Under the pieces are notes generated by a model, which was given only the letters and a program-made list of their open reading frames with translations, did not search any database and was not told the DNA's origin. This document shows positions 45,501-59,515 of a DNA stretch of 64,000 nt, one piece after another. Location: positions 23,001,001 to 23,065,000 of the forward strand of contig NC_063263.1 in the NCBI RefSeq assembly GCF_019578655.1, read 5' to 3'. The translations under genes and the position numbers were made by a program. This DNA is from Ricinus communis. Lineage: Eukaryota > Streptophyta > Magnoliopsida > Malpighiales > Euphorbiaceae. How positions within the stretch are numbered: the first letter of the stretch is position 1; each line of letters opens with the position of its first letter.

Positions 45501-48500
45501 GTATTCGAGAAATACCTCTTTTCTTCCATACATTACAGCTATTAAAATCTTTTATCATTATGGTCCTCTGACTAAAGTTTGAAGATGTTGCCAACTTATC
45601 CCATATTGAAGCCAATGTATATTCCGGAGGTTCCCCGGCACTCTCATCATAAAATAACTTAAGGCTATCATATGTGTGGAGATTTATGGCTCTCACAGAA
45701 TCTGCATCCATGGAAAGAAAAGATGCTACATCTTCAATTATAGCTTCTGCAATAAATGACCCTTGCACCTGTCCAGGGGCTCGCATTGCTGATCTGCTTG
45801 GAAGGTTTGTTTTGCATACCTTTATATTAAATGATAATGCACCCCAGTCATACTTTTTAAGTGTACCTACAATGTTGCTAGGCATTATAGGACTCCAATC
45901 TGGAAAAATGCCAGCATTAACCAATATATCCAGCTGTAAGCCCGTAATTTTCCCATTAGATTTAAATCCTACACTGTAAGTTACTTTCATGGGATGCCTT
46001 CCTCCTGCCATTATCATATCAGTCTTACGATTGAAATAAATCCTAACAGGGTGCTGTAACTTGTGTGCTGCGAGCGCACATGCTGTAGCAACCTGCAAAA
46101 TCACATAATACCCCCCTTGTAAGGACCTGCACCAAAAATTAAGAGATAGAACAGCTAGCAAATCCTTAATCATGGGGAGAGATGGAGACTAATTATTATT
46201 TTCACCAATGTGATAATATAGAACAATTTTGAGTGATAAAAATGCATTCATGGAAAGTTACATGCAACAATGAATCAAGTATTTTTACACTAATAATAAT
46301 CCATTGCGAATTCAGCCTGTTTGTTTTTATTATTATAAGTGGTAGTATGATTTCTAACAATGATATTAAAAGGTTAGAGTAGCAATTGTTACTCACAAGG
46401 TCCAGAAATTAAATAAAGTATTCAATCATTTATATTAATTTAATCATCCACTTTGCATACTGTGAAATCTATTTACTGAGTCACTCTCAACAAAGAGAAG
46501 AGTTCATTTAATTTCATTTAATGATACCATACTAATTGGGTTCACATTCTAGCATGCAAGAATTTGATCTCCTCTCTATTCTTCTACCTCTCAATGTCAT
46601 TTAACAGACGAGAGAGAGGGAAAGAGAAAAAAGAACATGCCCTTCACTGTTTGATGTGCTAGTGCTACCTAAGTAATTTATTTTTTATTGTTGAATGCCA
46701 CTAAAGATACTTAAATTCGTATTTGCCTTGTTTGGCAAGTATAAAAATGCAAGTATCCGTTTTAACTGAATTTTATCTCATTAATTCTCATATTTGTAAA
46801 CCTTACAGTTGCTAGAATTCAATTCTTTCAAATGTAATTACGATAAATTAATAAAAGCATTTTGAAAGAAATGAAATCATGTTAAATGTGACAAGATTTT
46901 GCTAGATTTTCAATTCCATTAACTCTTGCACGTGATTTCTTCCAAACAAGACCACCAAGAAAAACCATAAGAATTTTCAACTGTCAATTAAAGCAGCATC
47001 CCTCAAGATTACCAGGTTCAGATGCCAAACTTGATATGACTCTATTCCTAGTTTTATAACCTCTGCCAGTGTTTGCCAGCATCAGTTTGCACATGATGCT
47101 TAACTATAATTCTTCCCTGCACAAGATATAAAGTTCACGCAAAAATTCTGCCAACTTAGCAGCCATGTAAGTCTCCCAGTCCCAGCACATTTATGAGCAC
47201 ATTACTAAACCGACAAAGAAAAGAACGCAGTATTTTCTTGCACTAGGGAGACAAGTAATCACATAATATGGCTATTCAGAGAATGTACGAGTCTTAAGCA
47301 AAGTTTACAGACTAAACCCCTTTATCTCACAATATCAAGCAAACATTCTTTATCAGAAAAGAGCCAGAAATTCGCCTTCAGAGTAAATCAGTTTATCTAT
47401 CCAATGAAAACTCAAAATCAGCCTAAAACTATTTATAAATATTTGATTCAAAGATGGAGGGTTTTGTTGGCAATGCAAGTAATAAGCTCAACGGATGGTG
47501 TTAGACACACTAGTGTAGACCTTATGCAGGATAATCTGCATGCATTCCACATTATATGTTTTTCATAATGTGTCTATATATCTATTTCACTAAAGAAGCA
47601 ACTAAATACTGAACTACATCAGACTTGTATAAGAAGGTACTCACAGGCATGGCTTTCTGCCCTTTTCCACCAAAGCCTCCTCCAACCCTTCTTGTGATCA
47701 CACGTACATTATGTTCAGGAACACCAAGACATTTTGCAATCACACCATGTGTAGACTCAGGGCATTGAATTGAACTGTAAACCACTATGCAGTTGTCTTC
47801 ATCAGGCATGGCAAGAGCAGCTTGATTCTCCATATAGAAATAATATTGCGACCCAAGTTTTATCTGAATGTCATGATTCAGCAAAAAGCTGGAAGTAAGC
47901 AGTGATCATGCATACTGTTACTAAGGCAGTAATGTACTAAAAGAACATCGAGTCTTTGCCTTCTAGTCTAGCAGCTTCTTATTTTTATTTCCTTCTATAG
48001 AAAAAAAGATGGAAAGCATGTTAATGAGAAGGTGCAAAGTACCTCCGAGAAGAGAATCTTGTGATCAGCTTCAGCCATTCCCTTTGAAATATCACCAACT
48101 TGTTTTGGGGAGAAAGCAGGAGGGACCTCGAAAACGCTAGATCTCTCAATAGCCTCTTCTACAGTTAAAATGGGAGGTTCTAAATTTTCCATGTCATAAT
48201 CAACTGTTGCAATATTTGATGCTACTTCTGCTTGTTTCTGTGTATCTGCAACCTGTGAAGATCATTTAATTTTAGACTAATTTAAGCAATATATCCCTCA
48301 TAATCCCATCATATGGATATTTGCTCAATCCCCAAAGTAATAACTGCCAAACAAGAATGATGGAGAAGGGAATCACCACAAGTGCAAGACGCTGTCCACA
48401 ACACTGAGTAAACTCATCAGCAAACAAAGGTTCAGGACCAAACATGGTCTTAGAACCTATGTTTTGCCCACCTTCTGGAATGTCTCTAAAAGAAATAAGT

Positions 48501-49044
48501 GCACTGACTCCATCTGGGAGTGATTTAGATTTGAATTCTATACCCTTTACTCTCGCAAAAGGCTTCGTACTATAAATGAAAGCTCCATGTAGACAATTTC
48601 TAGGAGAGGGAATATCATCCACAAAAACAGCCTCGCCTACATAATTTGTTAGATAAGTTAAATAGCCATTTGTTCATTGGCAGCTCTGAGGTATGAATCA
48701 ATAGAGACATTTCATGTTATGTTAAATGGAAACGAACACAAAATATTAGCATGGAACATAAAAACGGGTAGGTCAATATTAGAGACCACAACAAAGTGGA
48801 CAAGTTGAAAGTAAACAATTTATTTATTTCTTTTTTACTTGTCAAGAAAAACAAATGGTTCAAGCAAAAGTTTCATTAGTTACTGTTTCTATTGCATGTA
48901 CATGCACAGAAAGACCACTTTATACACCAAACAAAATTATGATGTTTGAGTAAGAGACATATTATACATCAAACAAAATTATGATGTTTGAGTTAGAGAC
49001 ATATTATACACCAAACAAAATTATGATGTTTCAAGAATAATACT

Positions 49045-49085
<41 letters not shown>

Positions 49086-52000
49086 AAGATAACTCGAGCA
49101 ATCAACTTCAAGAACATAAACCTTAATTAAGACCAATTAAAATTCCCTTCACATAGGCTACCAGAAAAAAGAAAGATAAGATAATTGTAAATGTAAATAG
49201 ATGAAGCAGCCCTCGACTGCAATGTAAAATAAACGGTCAAATAAAATACTCTGAAGAAAGGTACAAACCAGAAGCCTGAAGAGCAGCTCCAGACTTTGTA
49301 ACTGCCTCACCAATTGGACGGTATTCTTCATTTATTTGGATCACCTGCTTTGATGATGATGGTAAAGTGGGAAATTTAACAGGGTCCATCCAGTCATTAT
49401 TTTGTTTCAGTTTTGCATCTTTCAACATTGAAGTATTGATATATCCGTTCAACAAATCATTAGAAAGGAAATTCACCAAGGGGCTAAGAAAATCAAAAAG
49501 AAAACCAACAGCCAGGCTTGACCTATAAGCAGGATACGAAGTCCCGTCCTCAGGTACCACGGTAGCTTTAACTAATTTAATAGCTTCATAAAGAACAGCA
49601 GCAGTTAGCACTTTTCCAGTTAAAACTTCCTCAACTTTTATTGCGCGAATTGCATGCTTGGTTCCAAAAGCACCAAAAGCCAACCGACAGCTATTCAACA
49701 CAAATCCACCAGATGAATTGGGGCAGGAAAATTCAGCCAAGAAAGCAGCCTGCAGATAGGGCAGAGCATTTCCAAGGGGCCGTGGTGCAGCTCGATAGGT
49801 TTCAAATAACAACTTATTCTGCCTTTTAGGAGATTTGCTCTTTAATGATTCAGAATTTGGGATTTTAACACTTAATAGTAAGCTTTTGGAATCCATAGGA
49901 GGCCTTTCTAGAAACTCTTCCAAGGTAATCTTTTCATGTGTGGTACCAGTAATAATATTAACCAAAGAACCAGCTGCTAGAAGGACTGTAGCAATATCTG
50001 AAGGAAAATGTTTCCTTTGTGCCATCACCAAATTTCCCCCAACACTACCTAAATTTCGAACAAACTCGGAAGCGATTTTCTCCATATGGACAGCAATTTT
50101 TTTGAAGACCAATTCACATTCTGAGAGGTATTCACCTTTTCTTTCTTCCCTCAAAGCTTCAATTGCTTTAGAAATTGTCACAGAAGCCCCAATTTCAATC
50201 CCAGACTGATCTCTTCTAATGATTGAGAGCTCAGGAATACGTGAAAGATCTACGTATTTATCATAGTCTTCTATTTCCTTATAGTAACTCACAGCCGTAT
50301 TACTAACCACTAGTTTCATCCGAACATCATCTGCATTAGTAGATTTTAACAAGCTCTGAAGCTCCTCAATGCTTGCAGGTGTGTACCAAGAGTACCTTTC
50401 AGAATCTAAGAGCAAGGAAGATTTTACTTCCTTTTTTAAAAACTCAGGGAAAGTACAAATCTCATGATTATGGTTATACACAGGTAAACTGCTTATCTTT
50501 GCTTCCTGAAGATCTTCCTTCTTCCAGAAGGAGTTGAATCCCAAGTCCTCAATATCGACATCAGCTGCAAAACTTTTGCATGCATCAGCAATGGGCCGAT
50601 ATCCAGTACAACGACAAAGATTTCCTGAAATAGCTTTTTGAGCTTCAATGACTGTCAGCTTTGAAAATCCTCGAGGAGGCTCTGGTCGATCAGCCTTTTC
50701 AGCTTTAACAAGGGCCCCAAAGAGTGAAATACACATTCCAGGAGTACAGAAGCCACATTGAGAAGCATGGAATCCAGCAAAACGTTGGTGAATTGAGTGG
50801 AATCCATCTTTGCTATTACCAAGGCCTTCACTTGTTGTAACTGAACATCCATTTATACTGCAAAGCAGTGTTAGACATGAACTTACTGTAAAATCTTCAA
50901 CTTGGTCACGCACTGGATCATACTTGGAGAGCAAAACAATACAAGCACCACAACCACCTACAACCAACAATTAGGGTACATGTTGAGTATTCACGTAAAT
51001 GGTTAACAGTTTCAACTGCTCAAGAAATTCACAGAAAAATATAAGCTGAGGAGAGGCACAAATGGGTATTCATTTACTAAAACAACACAGATGTAAACAC
51101 CCACGACTTGCAATAAGAATGCGAATAATGGAAAAGCTCAAAAACCATGCCATGAAATTCAAATCGTTCACTTTAAAAGTTGAGGTTTTCCTTTCTTGCT
51201 GGTCATTTTAGTCACACAGTACTCATTCGTTATTACTCCAATAGCATTTTGATTGATTTGTTTGCAATCACAATTATGCAATACTTTTTTTGGTCAATAA
51301 CCAAGAGAGCTTTTATTCTGCACAGAAAGATTACAATGTATAATTGAAGCTTCATCTCAAAATCAGGAACTAAAGAATACAACTCAACAACAAAACAGAC
51401 TCAAAGAAAGAATTAGTCACATCTACAGCAGACAAGAATCAAAACTCAACATAACTAAACATAACTCCGGCTGCCACATGTATTATTACTAGCAGAGTTG
51501 GTGACATGGCTGAATTTCAATAGAATAACATTTTTAACTCTTTGAAAAACTATATCTGTATCAACACTTGTGCATTACTTACGTCACCAAATATATTGTT
51601 AATAAAAATTGTAAAACTAGTTTTTCTTGAAAAATAACCAGAGCTAAGCAACCTAAGTGTCAACTAATATTCCAATAGTCCATCATCTATGCAGAAAAGA
51701 ATTAACATAAGTCCAAAATCTGTCCTACAATAAGAGTGTATATGAGTCAATCTACTCATCCAAATTTGACCTGACAACAGCTTGAGCTTTAATTAGGTGA
51801 ATTCAAGTATTATAATACTCAACAGAACTGAAGCAGCTCACGAGCCTAATCAAGAATCACCTTGTTATATGATTTGGTCAATATTATTAGATTTTTAATT
51901 CAAACTTGCTAAATTTTTTATATTACATAGAGTTGATTTCAAGTATTCCAAATATCTAATCCAGTCCAATTTGAGTATGAAAAGTTGAAGCTTGAGTCAA

Positions 52001-52489
52001 GTATCAAACTTGGGTTTCTACTGGTGTCAAGCTCAGAATGCTAGTCAATTCACCAACTCAGCTCAATTACACCCCTCCTACAAAGATACACAACAAGCCA
52101 AACCCATCAAAATCCTCCACAGCTCATTATCTTAGAGCTAAAGCACTAAACACTAAATATGCACAATATAGAATTAGTCATTACAGCCAAAAATAGAAGT
52201 ACGAAATTCAAAATGCAAAAGAAGAAGAGCAATCAACAAATTAAAGAAGAGGATAGCAATTAAAAACAGTAGGCAGTGGTACCAAAGACCCCCCCACAAC
52301 AATATATAGAAGCAAAAGAAAGAGAGTACCTTCACCACAGCTGAGCTTCACACTCTTGAAAGGTGTCTGAGAACGCAAGAACTCAAGCAAAGTAGTAGAA
52401 GGGTCAATATTTGAGAGCTCAAATCTCTTCCCATTAACAGCAAAAACAAGATTGTGATTGTCACTCTTTCTTGATCTTTCCAAATCCAT
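42572..52489 (-). CDS. AO: Aldehyde oxidase (abscisic-aldehyde / indole-3-acetaldehyde oxidase family), ten exons
   Basis: A cytosolic molybdo-flavoenzyme that oxidises aldehydes to acids; plant members act on abscisic aldehyde, indole-3-acetaldehyde and related substrates. Exons (minus): 52489-52330, 50957-49269, 48636-48377, 48252-48043, 47863-47645, 46092-45127, 44867-44772, 44111-44013, 43755-43566, 42783-42572. All introns are GT-AG, phases agree, and the joined CDS is 4101 nt (1366 aa), normal for the family (about 1330-1370). First 2Fe-2S centre: C51, C56, C59, C81. Second: C121, C124, C168, C170. FAD domain about 243-430, with SVGGNLVMAQRK kept but the FAD loop reading VSNTAVSYYKE, where relatives have VGNTGxGYYKE. 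Mo-cofactor domain from about 617 on: GGGFGGK at 834-840, RAPGQVQGSFIAE in exon 6, and SGEPPLLLAAS in exon 10 with predicted catalytic E1300. The start ATG at 52489 gives the typical short N-terminus. Substrate cannot be told from sequence. Introns 1 and 5 exceed 1.3 kb. Confidence 0.95.
44169..44601. mobile_element. MITE with long inverted repeats in aldehyde oxidase intron 7
   Basis: The ends TTCCTGAACTTTACAC and (reverse complement) TTCCATTGAACTTTACAC open an inverted repeat of about 90 bp on each side, flanked by TTAA (44165-44168 and 44602-44605). It fills most of the 658-bp intron between exons 7 and 8 and would fold into a long hairpin in the pre-mRNA. No coding sequence. Family not identified. 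Confidence 0.78.
48920..49033. repeat. 42-bp tandem repeat, about 2.7 copies, in intron 2
   Basis: The unit ACCAAACAAAATTATGATGT followed by TTGAGTAAGAGACATATTAT repeats almost without change (one C-to-T, one A-to-T). It is intronic. Confidence 0.9.
49046..49083. repeat. GA microsatellite in intron 2
   Basis: An almost pure GA run of about 38 bases follows the 42-bp repeat within the same intron. Confidence 0.95.
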
Positions 52490-54080
52490 TTCTTTGGGTT
52501 GTTCGAGACCCAGAAGATGATAAGGAGCGATAGTAACATTGGCCCTTTAATAAAGGTGAGAATGGAAGTAAATAAGCAAACGTATCAAGACACAACACAG
52601 TGATGTCACCTTTTAATGGGGTCTTTGGCCTTTGCAGTCCATTATTGTAGTGGGAGCAGGGGATCTTTTGCTCCCTGTCAGGAAAAGAGACAAGCGAGGT
52701 GATCGTGTGCAACTTTTGAGTGTCCAAAAGAGGATATGTATCTCGTAAATTTTATGTACACTGCACCGGATCAGTAAAAGAATGTAACAGATGTAGGCAA
52801 AAGGTACAGAACAAAAGCCCTTGAATAATTTGTGGAAAGACGATTAAAACCTTAATCTTCATTTTGTCTCAATGCCACCCTTATCCTTTTCAAAAGAACA
52901 AAAAAAATCAATTAAACCCAATAGGTAACACAGCTAGTATTTCCGTTAATGGTGGGGCTCTCCATAATTTACCCCCAATAGTAAAATGCCATCTAGCACT
53001 ATATTTTATTTATATATTTTTATTAAAATAATAATAAAAACATTAAAGATTAATAATTATTTAAAACTAATGTCATTTTCTCTCCTTTCTCCTTTCCCTT
53101 TTCACTTTTTTATTTTCTACCATCCAAACTACCCTACAATTTGTTTCTCCCTCCTCAATTTAAATAAAAGGTCCAATAACATTAAAAAATTAAATAATTT
53201 ATCTATTTTTATAAATTTAACCTATCTTTTAAATTTTTATTTAAATGACCCCATTTAACTAATTAATTGTGATTACAACCAAATTAAAATCTCAGTCAGA
53301 ATTGGACGCTACCTCTTAACTCTAGATACTAATATCTTTCTATTTTACTATCGTTTACCTCTTAAATAAATACATAAAATCACAAGAAAAATGAGAAGAA
53401 AAATAATTTCACCTTTTATTTTTCTTTTTAATTCATAATTTTCACTTGTCATTCATTTTTTTATTCATCTATAATCTGACCTTATAACCTGACCTTAGTA
53501 ACTCGTATGTGCTACGTAAATATATATGGCAGTAATATATAAATTGTTAATAATGACACATCATCTTATTTTAACTAAAATTTTAATTTAGCTATAATTG
53601 CAATCAATTAATCAAATTATACAATTTAAGTAAAAAATTAAAAGAATAGAATAAATTCGCAATTTGATATAAAAATTTAGATTTTTAGTGTCATTAGACT
53701 TAAATAAAAAGATGAACATAACAACAACCTCTCTTACCATTTGCATCTCCCTCTTTAATGCATCCCACTATGAGTGATAGTGAAAGCGGAGTTGCTAGCA
53801 ACTGTGAAGGCGAAGTTGTTAGCAATGGTGAAGATGGAGCTATTAGCAAGCGCGGCTGTAGAAGCAGGAATTGTTAGCGAGATTTGTTACTAGAGGAGGA
53901 AATGTCAGCAAGGGTTATTCTCATCGTCTGCCTTCTCCTTTTCATGTAGCTCAGCAACAACTTTTTTGTGTATAAAAATAGTGGCGGTGGAGTTGTTTTA
54001 CAATGATGGATGGTTGTGGAGGAGTTGTTTCAGGATTCTGCTGATGGGAGGTGGTGGTGTAGAAATGATGATAATTAAGG
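52490..54080. other. Upstream region of the aldehyde oxidase gene; no gene recognised
   Basis: This should hold the 5' UTR and promoter of the minus-strand gene. Several AT-rich tracts could serve as TATA elements, but none stands out by position. From about 53000 the sequence is AT-rich and without family resemblance. A stretch at 53770-53900 repeats GTTGTTAGCAA-like text without forming a clear array. Confidence 0.55.
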
Positions 54081-54081
54081 C

Positions 54082-54540
54082 CTAATTACTAATTAAATTA
54101 TCAATTTTACACTTTTTAATAATTTTATTTTATTATCTTAAGATTTTAAAACAAACACTTATACTTTTAATTTATTTTTAAAATATTTTTCGTCAATAAT
54201 CTTTGAAATTTTACTAGCATAAAAATAAGCGGTCAGTAATTTTTTATTTTTATATTTAGATGTAAAATATGTGAAAGAATATAAATATATAAGTTTTTTA
54301 ATAGTCATATTATTGAGTTTAGGATAAACAATTTTTATTTATTCATAATTATTATTCTTTTAGTAAGCATAATCTTCATAGATTATTTTTTTTATTTTAA
54401 AATTTTAAAAATTGTCATATGAAAGTATTATTGAAAATAAATTAAAAGAATAGATATTTGTTTTAAAATTTTGAAATAATTAAATAAGATTATTAAAAAA
54501 TATAAATTTTAAAATTAAATTTATAATTGAGCCGATAATT
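54082..54540. mobile_element. Relative of the intron-7 MITE
   Basis: The left part (TTTACACTTTTTAATAATTT, then TTTAATTTATTTTTAAAATA) and its inverted counterpart near 54430-54530 match the inverted repeats of 44169-44601. It is diverged and its ends are approximate. Confidence 0.65.
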
Positions 54541-54840
54541 AATTATTTTTTATGTATTTTTGATATATTGTATGGGTTTCTTAGGATAATTGTTATTTAC
54601 ATTTATTTAAAAAAATTGATTAGTTGGCTATAGTAGATCCACCTTCTATTATTTTTATTGAACATTATTATTAATGGATCCACCACTAATGAAAATACTA
54701 ATGGTATGATCAATCGAGTTTAATTGAACTTTCTTAAAAAGATTAAGAGTAACATTAAGACAAAATAAAGCATAAATCTGATTTTTTTTTAATTTATTCA
54801 AGAATTTTTTTGTATTGTTATATAAATATGAATAAATATA

Positions 54841-54879
<39 letters not shown>

Positions 54880-56900
54880 TACATATGAATGACATATTTA
54901 ATTATCTAAGAATATGACATATATTATTCATTTAGAATAAAATAGAAATATATATCTAGCCTAAGTAAAAATGATATTATTTATTATAGCAGTAATTTCA
55001 ATTGATTGGAAAAAGTTCTTTTTTAAATAAAACAAATTTACTTTTTAAACTTTAAAAAAGATAAATATTTTTCAATCTGTATATTTATATTTGCAATGTA
55101 TTTAGAAAATATATGAAATGCCATATGGATGAGTAGGGTATAAGATATTTATGAACAAAAACTGCTTTGAATGAGAAATAGATAAATTGTAATAAAAAAG
55201 AAACTTTATTATTTTTTAAAATTAATATCCTAAAAAAATCTATATATTTCTCAACAATTGAGAATTATATATATATATATATATCTGTGTGTGTGTGTGT
55301 TTTTTTTTATATCTGCTTAAAGTTATATACTTGAAACCAAATGAAATTTATAATTATAAAGAGTTACAAAGATTATATAATTTAATAAAGATTTGAGTAC
55401 TAAATTTTTTTTGACTTAATATTCAATCTTATTATTAAAATAATAGCAACAAGAGATAAAATACGTTAATATTTTGCTATATTATACAAATAAAATTGAT
55501 GAGATAAAATAATAATATACTAAAATAAAATATCATATATTTTTTAAAAAATATATAAATATTATTATATAGAGAAATAATTTTTAACTTGAAATTTAAA
55601 AAGTTATAACTTATTATAATATAAAATTTTATTTTATTTTTAGTATGAATTAAATTAAAATTAAAATTCTTACAACGATATAGAAATTTTAATATATATA
55701 ATATATATATATAATCTTTATCTTGATTTAGTGACTATTTTCAATTATATGATATCAATAATTTATATTGAATGATTTGAAAAGAATTATTTATATTGAA
55801 GATGAGTGAAGTGATGTACACGCAGCATGATTAGGAAGAAGAAAAATTTTAATGGATGAATTGGAAAGTATAAAAAAGAAGAAAGCATAATAATCAAAGC
55901 AATAATGAAGAGAAGAAGAAAACAATTATAAAAAAGAAAAGGCGCCAGTAATTGTCTTTGGCATTTCATCACGTGTTTTATTTTTAAAATTATCAATGTT
56001 ATGGTGTGTGTGCTATAAGACATGACTATCAATTATTGAGTTGGCATCTTTCATAACAGTTTACACAGTATAATTCATCTTGTACACATTAATCCAAGAA
56101 TGAAGAGTAAGTTATCTAGATGGTCCCTAAGCTTTTTTTCCTTATATTATCAAAGTTCTTGAACTTCGGTTTGTAAAATAAAACCCATACAACTACCATT
56201 TGAGTTACTGTAAACTCTTTACCATCACATTCCATTTCAAAGACGAGATAATGACATGGAAGGCTGATGTGTTTTTTCTTTTCTTTTTTTTTTTAAAAAG
56301 AAAAAGACAAATAGTGTGAAAGTGAGAAATAGACATCTAAAAAAAAGAGGTGAATTGGACGTCTCAAAATTTTCTGGTTAGATATCTTATTATTTGACAT
56401 ATGGTTATGGAATTATTCTACATGAGCTATATCAGATGCCTGGTGCAAACTGTCCAAATATCTAACCAAGTTTAGAAGGCTTTCTATTAGATACCAATAA
56501 GCCAGTGTTCTTTCAACAGATAGTTCAACTGCTATGATTTGTTCACTGTTCTATAGATGTTTCAAGATTGAATAAATAAGAGGATGTAAGGAAATAGATG
56601 TCTTATGCACATCTGAAAAGAGTTAGATATCTAATTAAACAATTCTTATCTGTAATGTGACATAGATCACTAACGAAGTGGATAGCAGTATCAAATATCT
56701 AATAATTGCACAGATTAAAAGATGTCAACATAAAGATTTATCCCGATCCAGTACTAAGATCTACATATAGTCCTCAAGGATCACATCTTAAGATTTTCTC
56801 CACAAGTTGGCTCTATTAACGGCTAGAGATCAAACCTTACAAGGTTCTGATACTAAGGCACCATATCTCCTCTCTAATTGACTCACAGAAGTTATTAGAC
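54541..56900. other. AT-rich intergenic sequence; no gene recognised
   Basis: It holds TA runs (about 54847-54875 and 55266-55284) followed by a TG run (55287-55299). No open frames with family resemblance. From about 56320 rightward AGATRTCT-like words become frequent, continuing into the next retroelement region. Confidence 0.55.
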
Positions 56901-58412
56901 TTCTTAACTTCTCATCTGCTTTCTTAGGTGCAAATGGATCTCCCATAAACTTTTCAAAGGGAGGTTGTGTCACCCAAGAGACAATAAGCTTTCATACTTA
57001 GTGTTTGGAAACCTTACAAGAAATTTTCTTTTTAAAACAATAAACTTAAAATATTAGAATTTCTATATGGATCAAATACAAATTTAATGCAAGAAAAACT
57101 AATTTTAGAAGATAATAAACACAAACACTCAAGAATGGAAGAAAAAGATGAAGAGTGGTAAAAGTAGCTTTCAGGTCTTGAGAGTAAATGTTATTCTTTC
57201 TTATTCATTTAGTAGGTAAAGCTCTTATTTATAAAGCAAAAATAAACTAGTTATTAAAGACATTTCTTAAAGTACTTTAGATAGGCACAAAATAAATATT
57301 TTTAAAATTTAATTTAGAAACCTTTACAACTGCTGATTTAGACATTTGATACATTTTGCAGCTTTTTGTCATGACAGTTAGTAGAAAAGTTGTCAAAAAT
57401 AGCTTGTTACTGTGGTAGACAACTAAAATTGACAATATGAGGTTGCTTATACTTTATCCAATGTTAACTAGCCATTTGGACACATGTGTGATATATGTAA
57501 GTATGTGGAAAAATAATATGTCAGACTAGGTGATGCCTTAAGAATATCGAATGGATATATGATCAAAAACAAATATCTCAAATTGTGATTTTGAAGAAAT
57601 AAGAGTTTATGCACTTTAAATCATTTTGAAAGAAAAAATTAAAATATGTCTTTATATGATTTGAAAGTAGAAGAGGACTTGAAATCTTAAAGTGTGCATG
57701 AAAATTATTTTGTCAAAGCAATTGATCCATTTAACAAGATATCTAAAGGACACATACTCTTAAATGGAGATTACTAACTCATAGACTTCTTATTCTTGAT
57801 GTCTGAGTGTTGCCTTGAATATGGTAAATGGCTGCTCTAGTCACTCTACTCTGCTAGTCATCTGATCAAATTCTTTTTATACATGTATTGTTAGATGTCT
57901 GCATAAACAGTATTAAAACACTCAATGTTTTATTATCATCAAAACTTAGATTAATAGCTTCTTGGAGCTAACAATCTCTTTCTTTTTTGTGATGACAAAA
58001 TATATTTTTATAATGGCACGATTAACTATTGAACATTAGCAATTTATATAATGTAGAAGACTTTATAGTAAGATGTCTGTACCTGCAAGTTAAGTAGCTA
58101 AAGACATATAGATGCTTAGTTCTAACATAATTTTAACAAATTTATGAAGGCTAGAGAGATATCTATAAAATATATCAAGTTAAAATAGCCAGCACCATAC
58201 TGACAATGGATTAAAGTACTTAAAAGAAATATAAACAAAAAGATAAAATTGTTCAAACTGTTTCTAAACATGCTTCCCCTAAGCAGATGTTTGTGGGTCA
58301 TGTTCTTGCAAGGAAAAAGTTAGGATAGCTCTCCTTGAGCATATCTAATATAACCACATTTTTCTCTCCCTTTTTGTTATCAACATAAAGGAGAGGATAT
58401 TTAACGATATCA

Positions 58413-58763
58413 CTAAAATTGTTTAAATTTTTCAAGGATTAAAAAAAACTTTGAGAAGAGGAAGAGGAAATATAGAGGAAGACTTGGAGGATGGGCTAAA
58501 CAAATATATGCTTTCTTTCTCTTCTTAGTGGTCTTGGAGATCTTGGCACTCATGGTGCCCTTCTTTTCTGCCTGTTTCTCTACAATCTTGACTTGCTCAA
58601 TTTTTGCCTTTTTTTCTCTTTTATCCTCTTCAGTGGAGTTGACAAAGTTTTCACTCTTAGACACTCTTCTTTTCCTTTTCTTACCACCTGTAGTAGCTTC
58701 CATAGTAGATGTCTTCTTAGTTTGAGGTGAGAGGTGCTTGAGTCCTTTAGTTATGTCAGACAT
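58413..58763 (-). pseudogene. Lysine-rich open frame in the LARD-like element
   Basis: A 116-codon frame beginning MSDITKGLKHLSPQTKKTS is rich in Lys and Glu (GGKKRKRRVSK, EEDKREKKAKIEQ, KISKTTKKRKK). It resembles the basic linker of retroelement proteins. No known domain. It could equally be chance. Confidence 0.4.
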
Positions 58764-59515
58764 CTCTTTCTACATAGATACCTGATTTTTCATGCTCATC
58801 TTGAACCCTTTTGCTACCATAATTTTAAACTATTGGATTTCTTCTTTTAAGCTCTTATCTAATGTACTAACTGTCTTTTCTAGTCACTCTGCTTCTTCTA
58901 GATCTTCATTAAGAGTTTATAGGTATCTGAACTAGAGTTAAGATCCATACATAACTATTTATTGGACAATGCAGTCAAGTGATTATTAAGAGCAACAATG
59001 ATTTTACTCATCAGATTGCTGATGAATTATTGGTCACTCTAAATAGGTGCTCGAATGTTTGCTTCTGCCTTACTTTTTCTCTCTGTTTCTTCTATTTCTT
59101 TTCCACTAAATTAGGACTCTTCTTTAAATCTTCAGACTTCTCCTCCTTATTGTCAAATCTCATTAATACTAGATGTCTGACTTTTAGTACCTTCAGCTGA
59201 TTCCTCTTGGGCATCTGATAAATGGCTTAACAAGCTCCTCGTTGACCTTTTTGAGAATTTCCTTTCTCTATAAGTCTTGGTGCTTTAGTCTGGCTAAAAA
59301 GTCCTCATTCAAGCCAATCTATTATTAATTTTCTCATCTATAAATGCCTCAATTTTCTTGTCAGACTTCATTTTCTCACCTACTAACTTCTCTTTCTCAA
59401 GTTCCTAATGCTTTTCACTATTTTTTTTAGATTCCTTAACCACCAAAATCATATGCTTCTTTACTTTGGTTTTGTACTTCTTCTTCCTTACCTCACCAAT
59501 TCCTCATAGAGTTTC

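Noticed and set aside
49641..50209. Plus-strand open frames within exon 2 of the aldehyde oxidase
   Set aside because: They are antisense shadows of a clearly coding exon.
52986..53258. 90-codon open frame upstream of the aldehyde oxidase gene
   Set aside because: AT-rich, biased to Phe, Leu, Ile and Asn; no family features and no splice or start support.
55787..56032. 81-codon minus-strand frame
   Set aside because: Low-complexity Ile/Leu/Phe-rich text from AT-rich DNA; resembles a chance frame.
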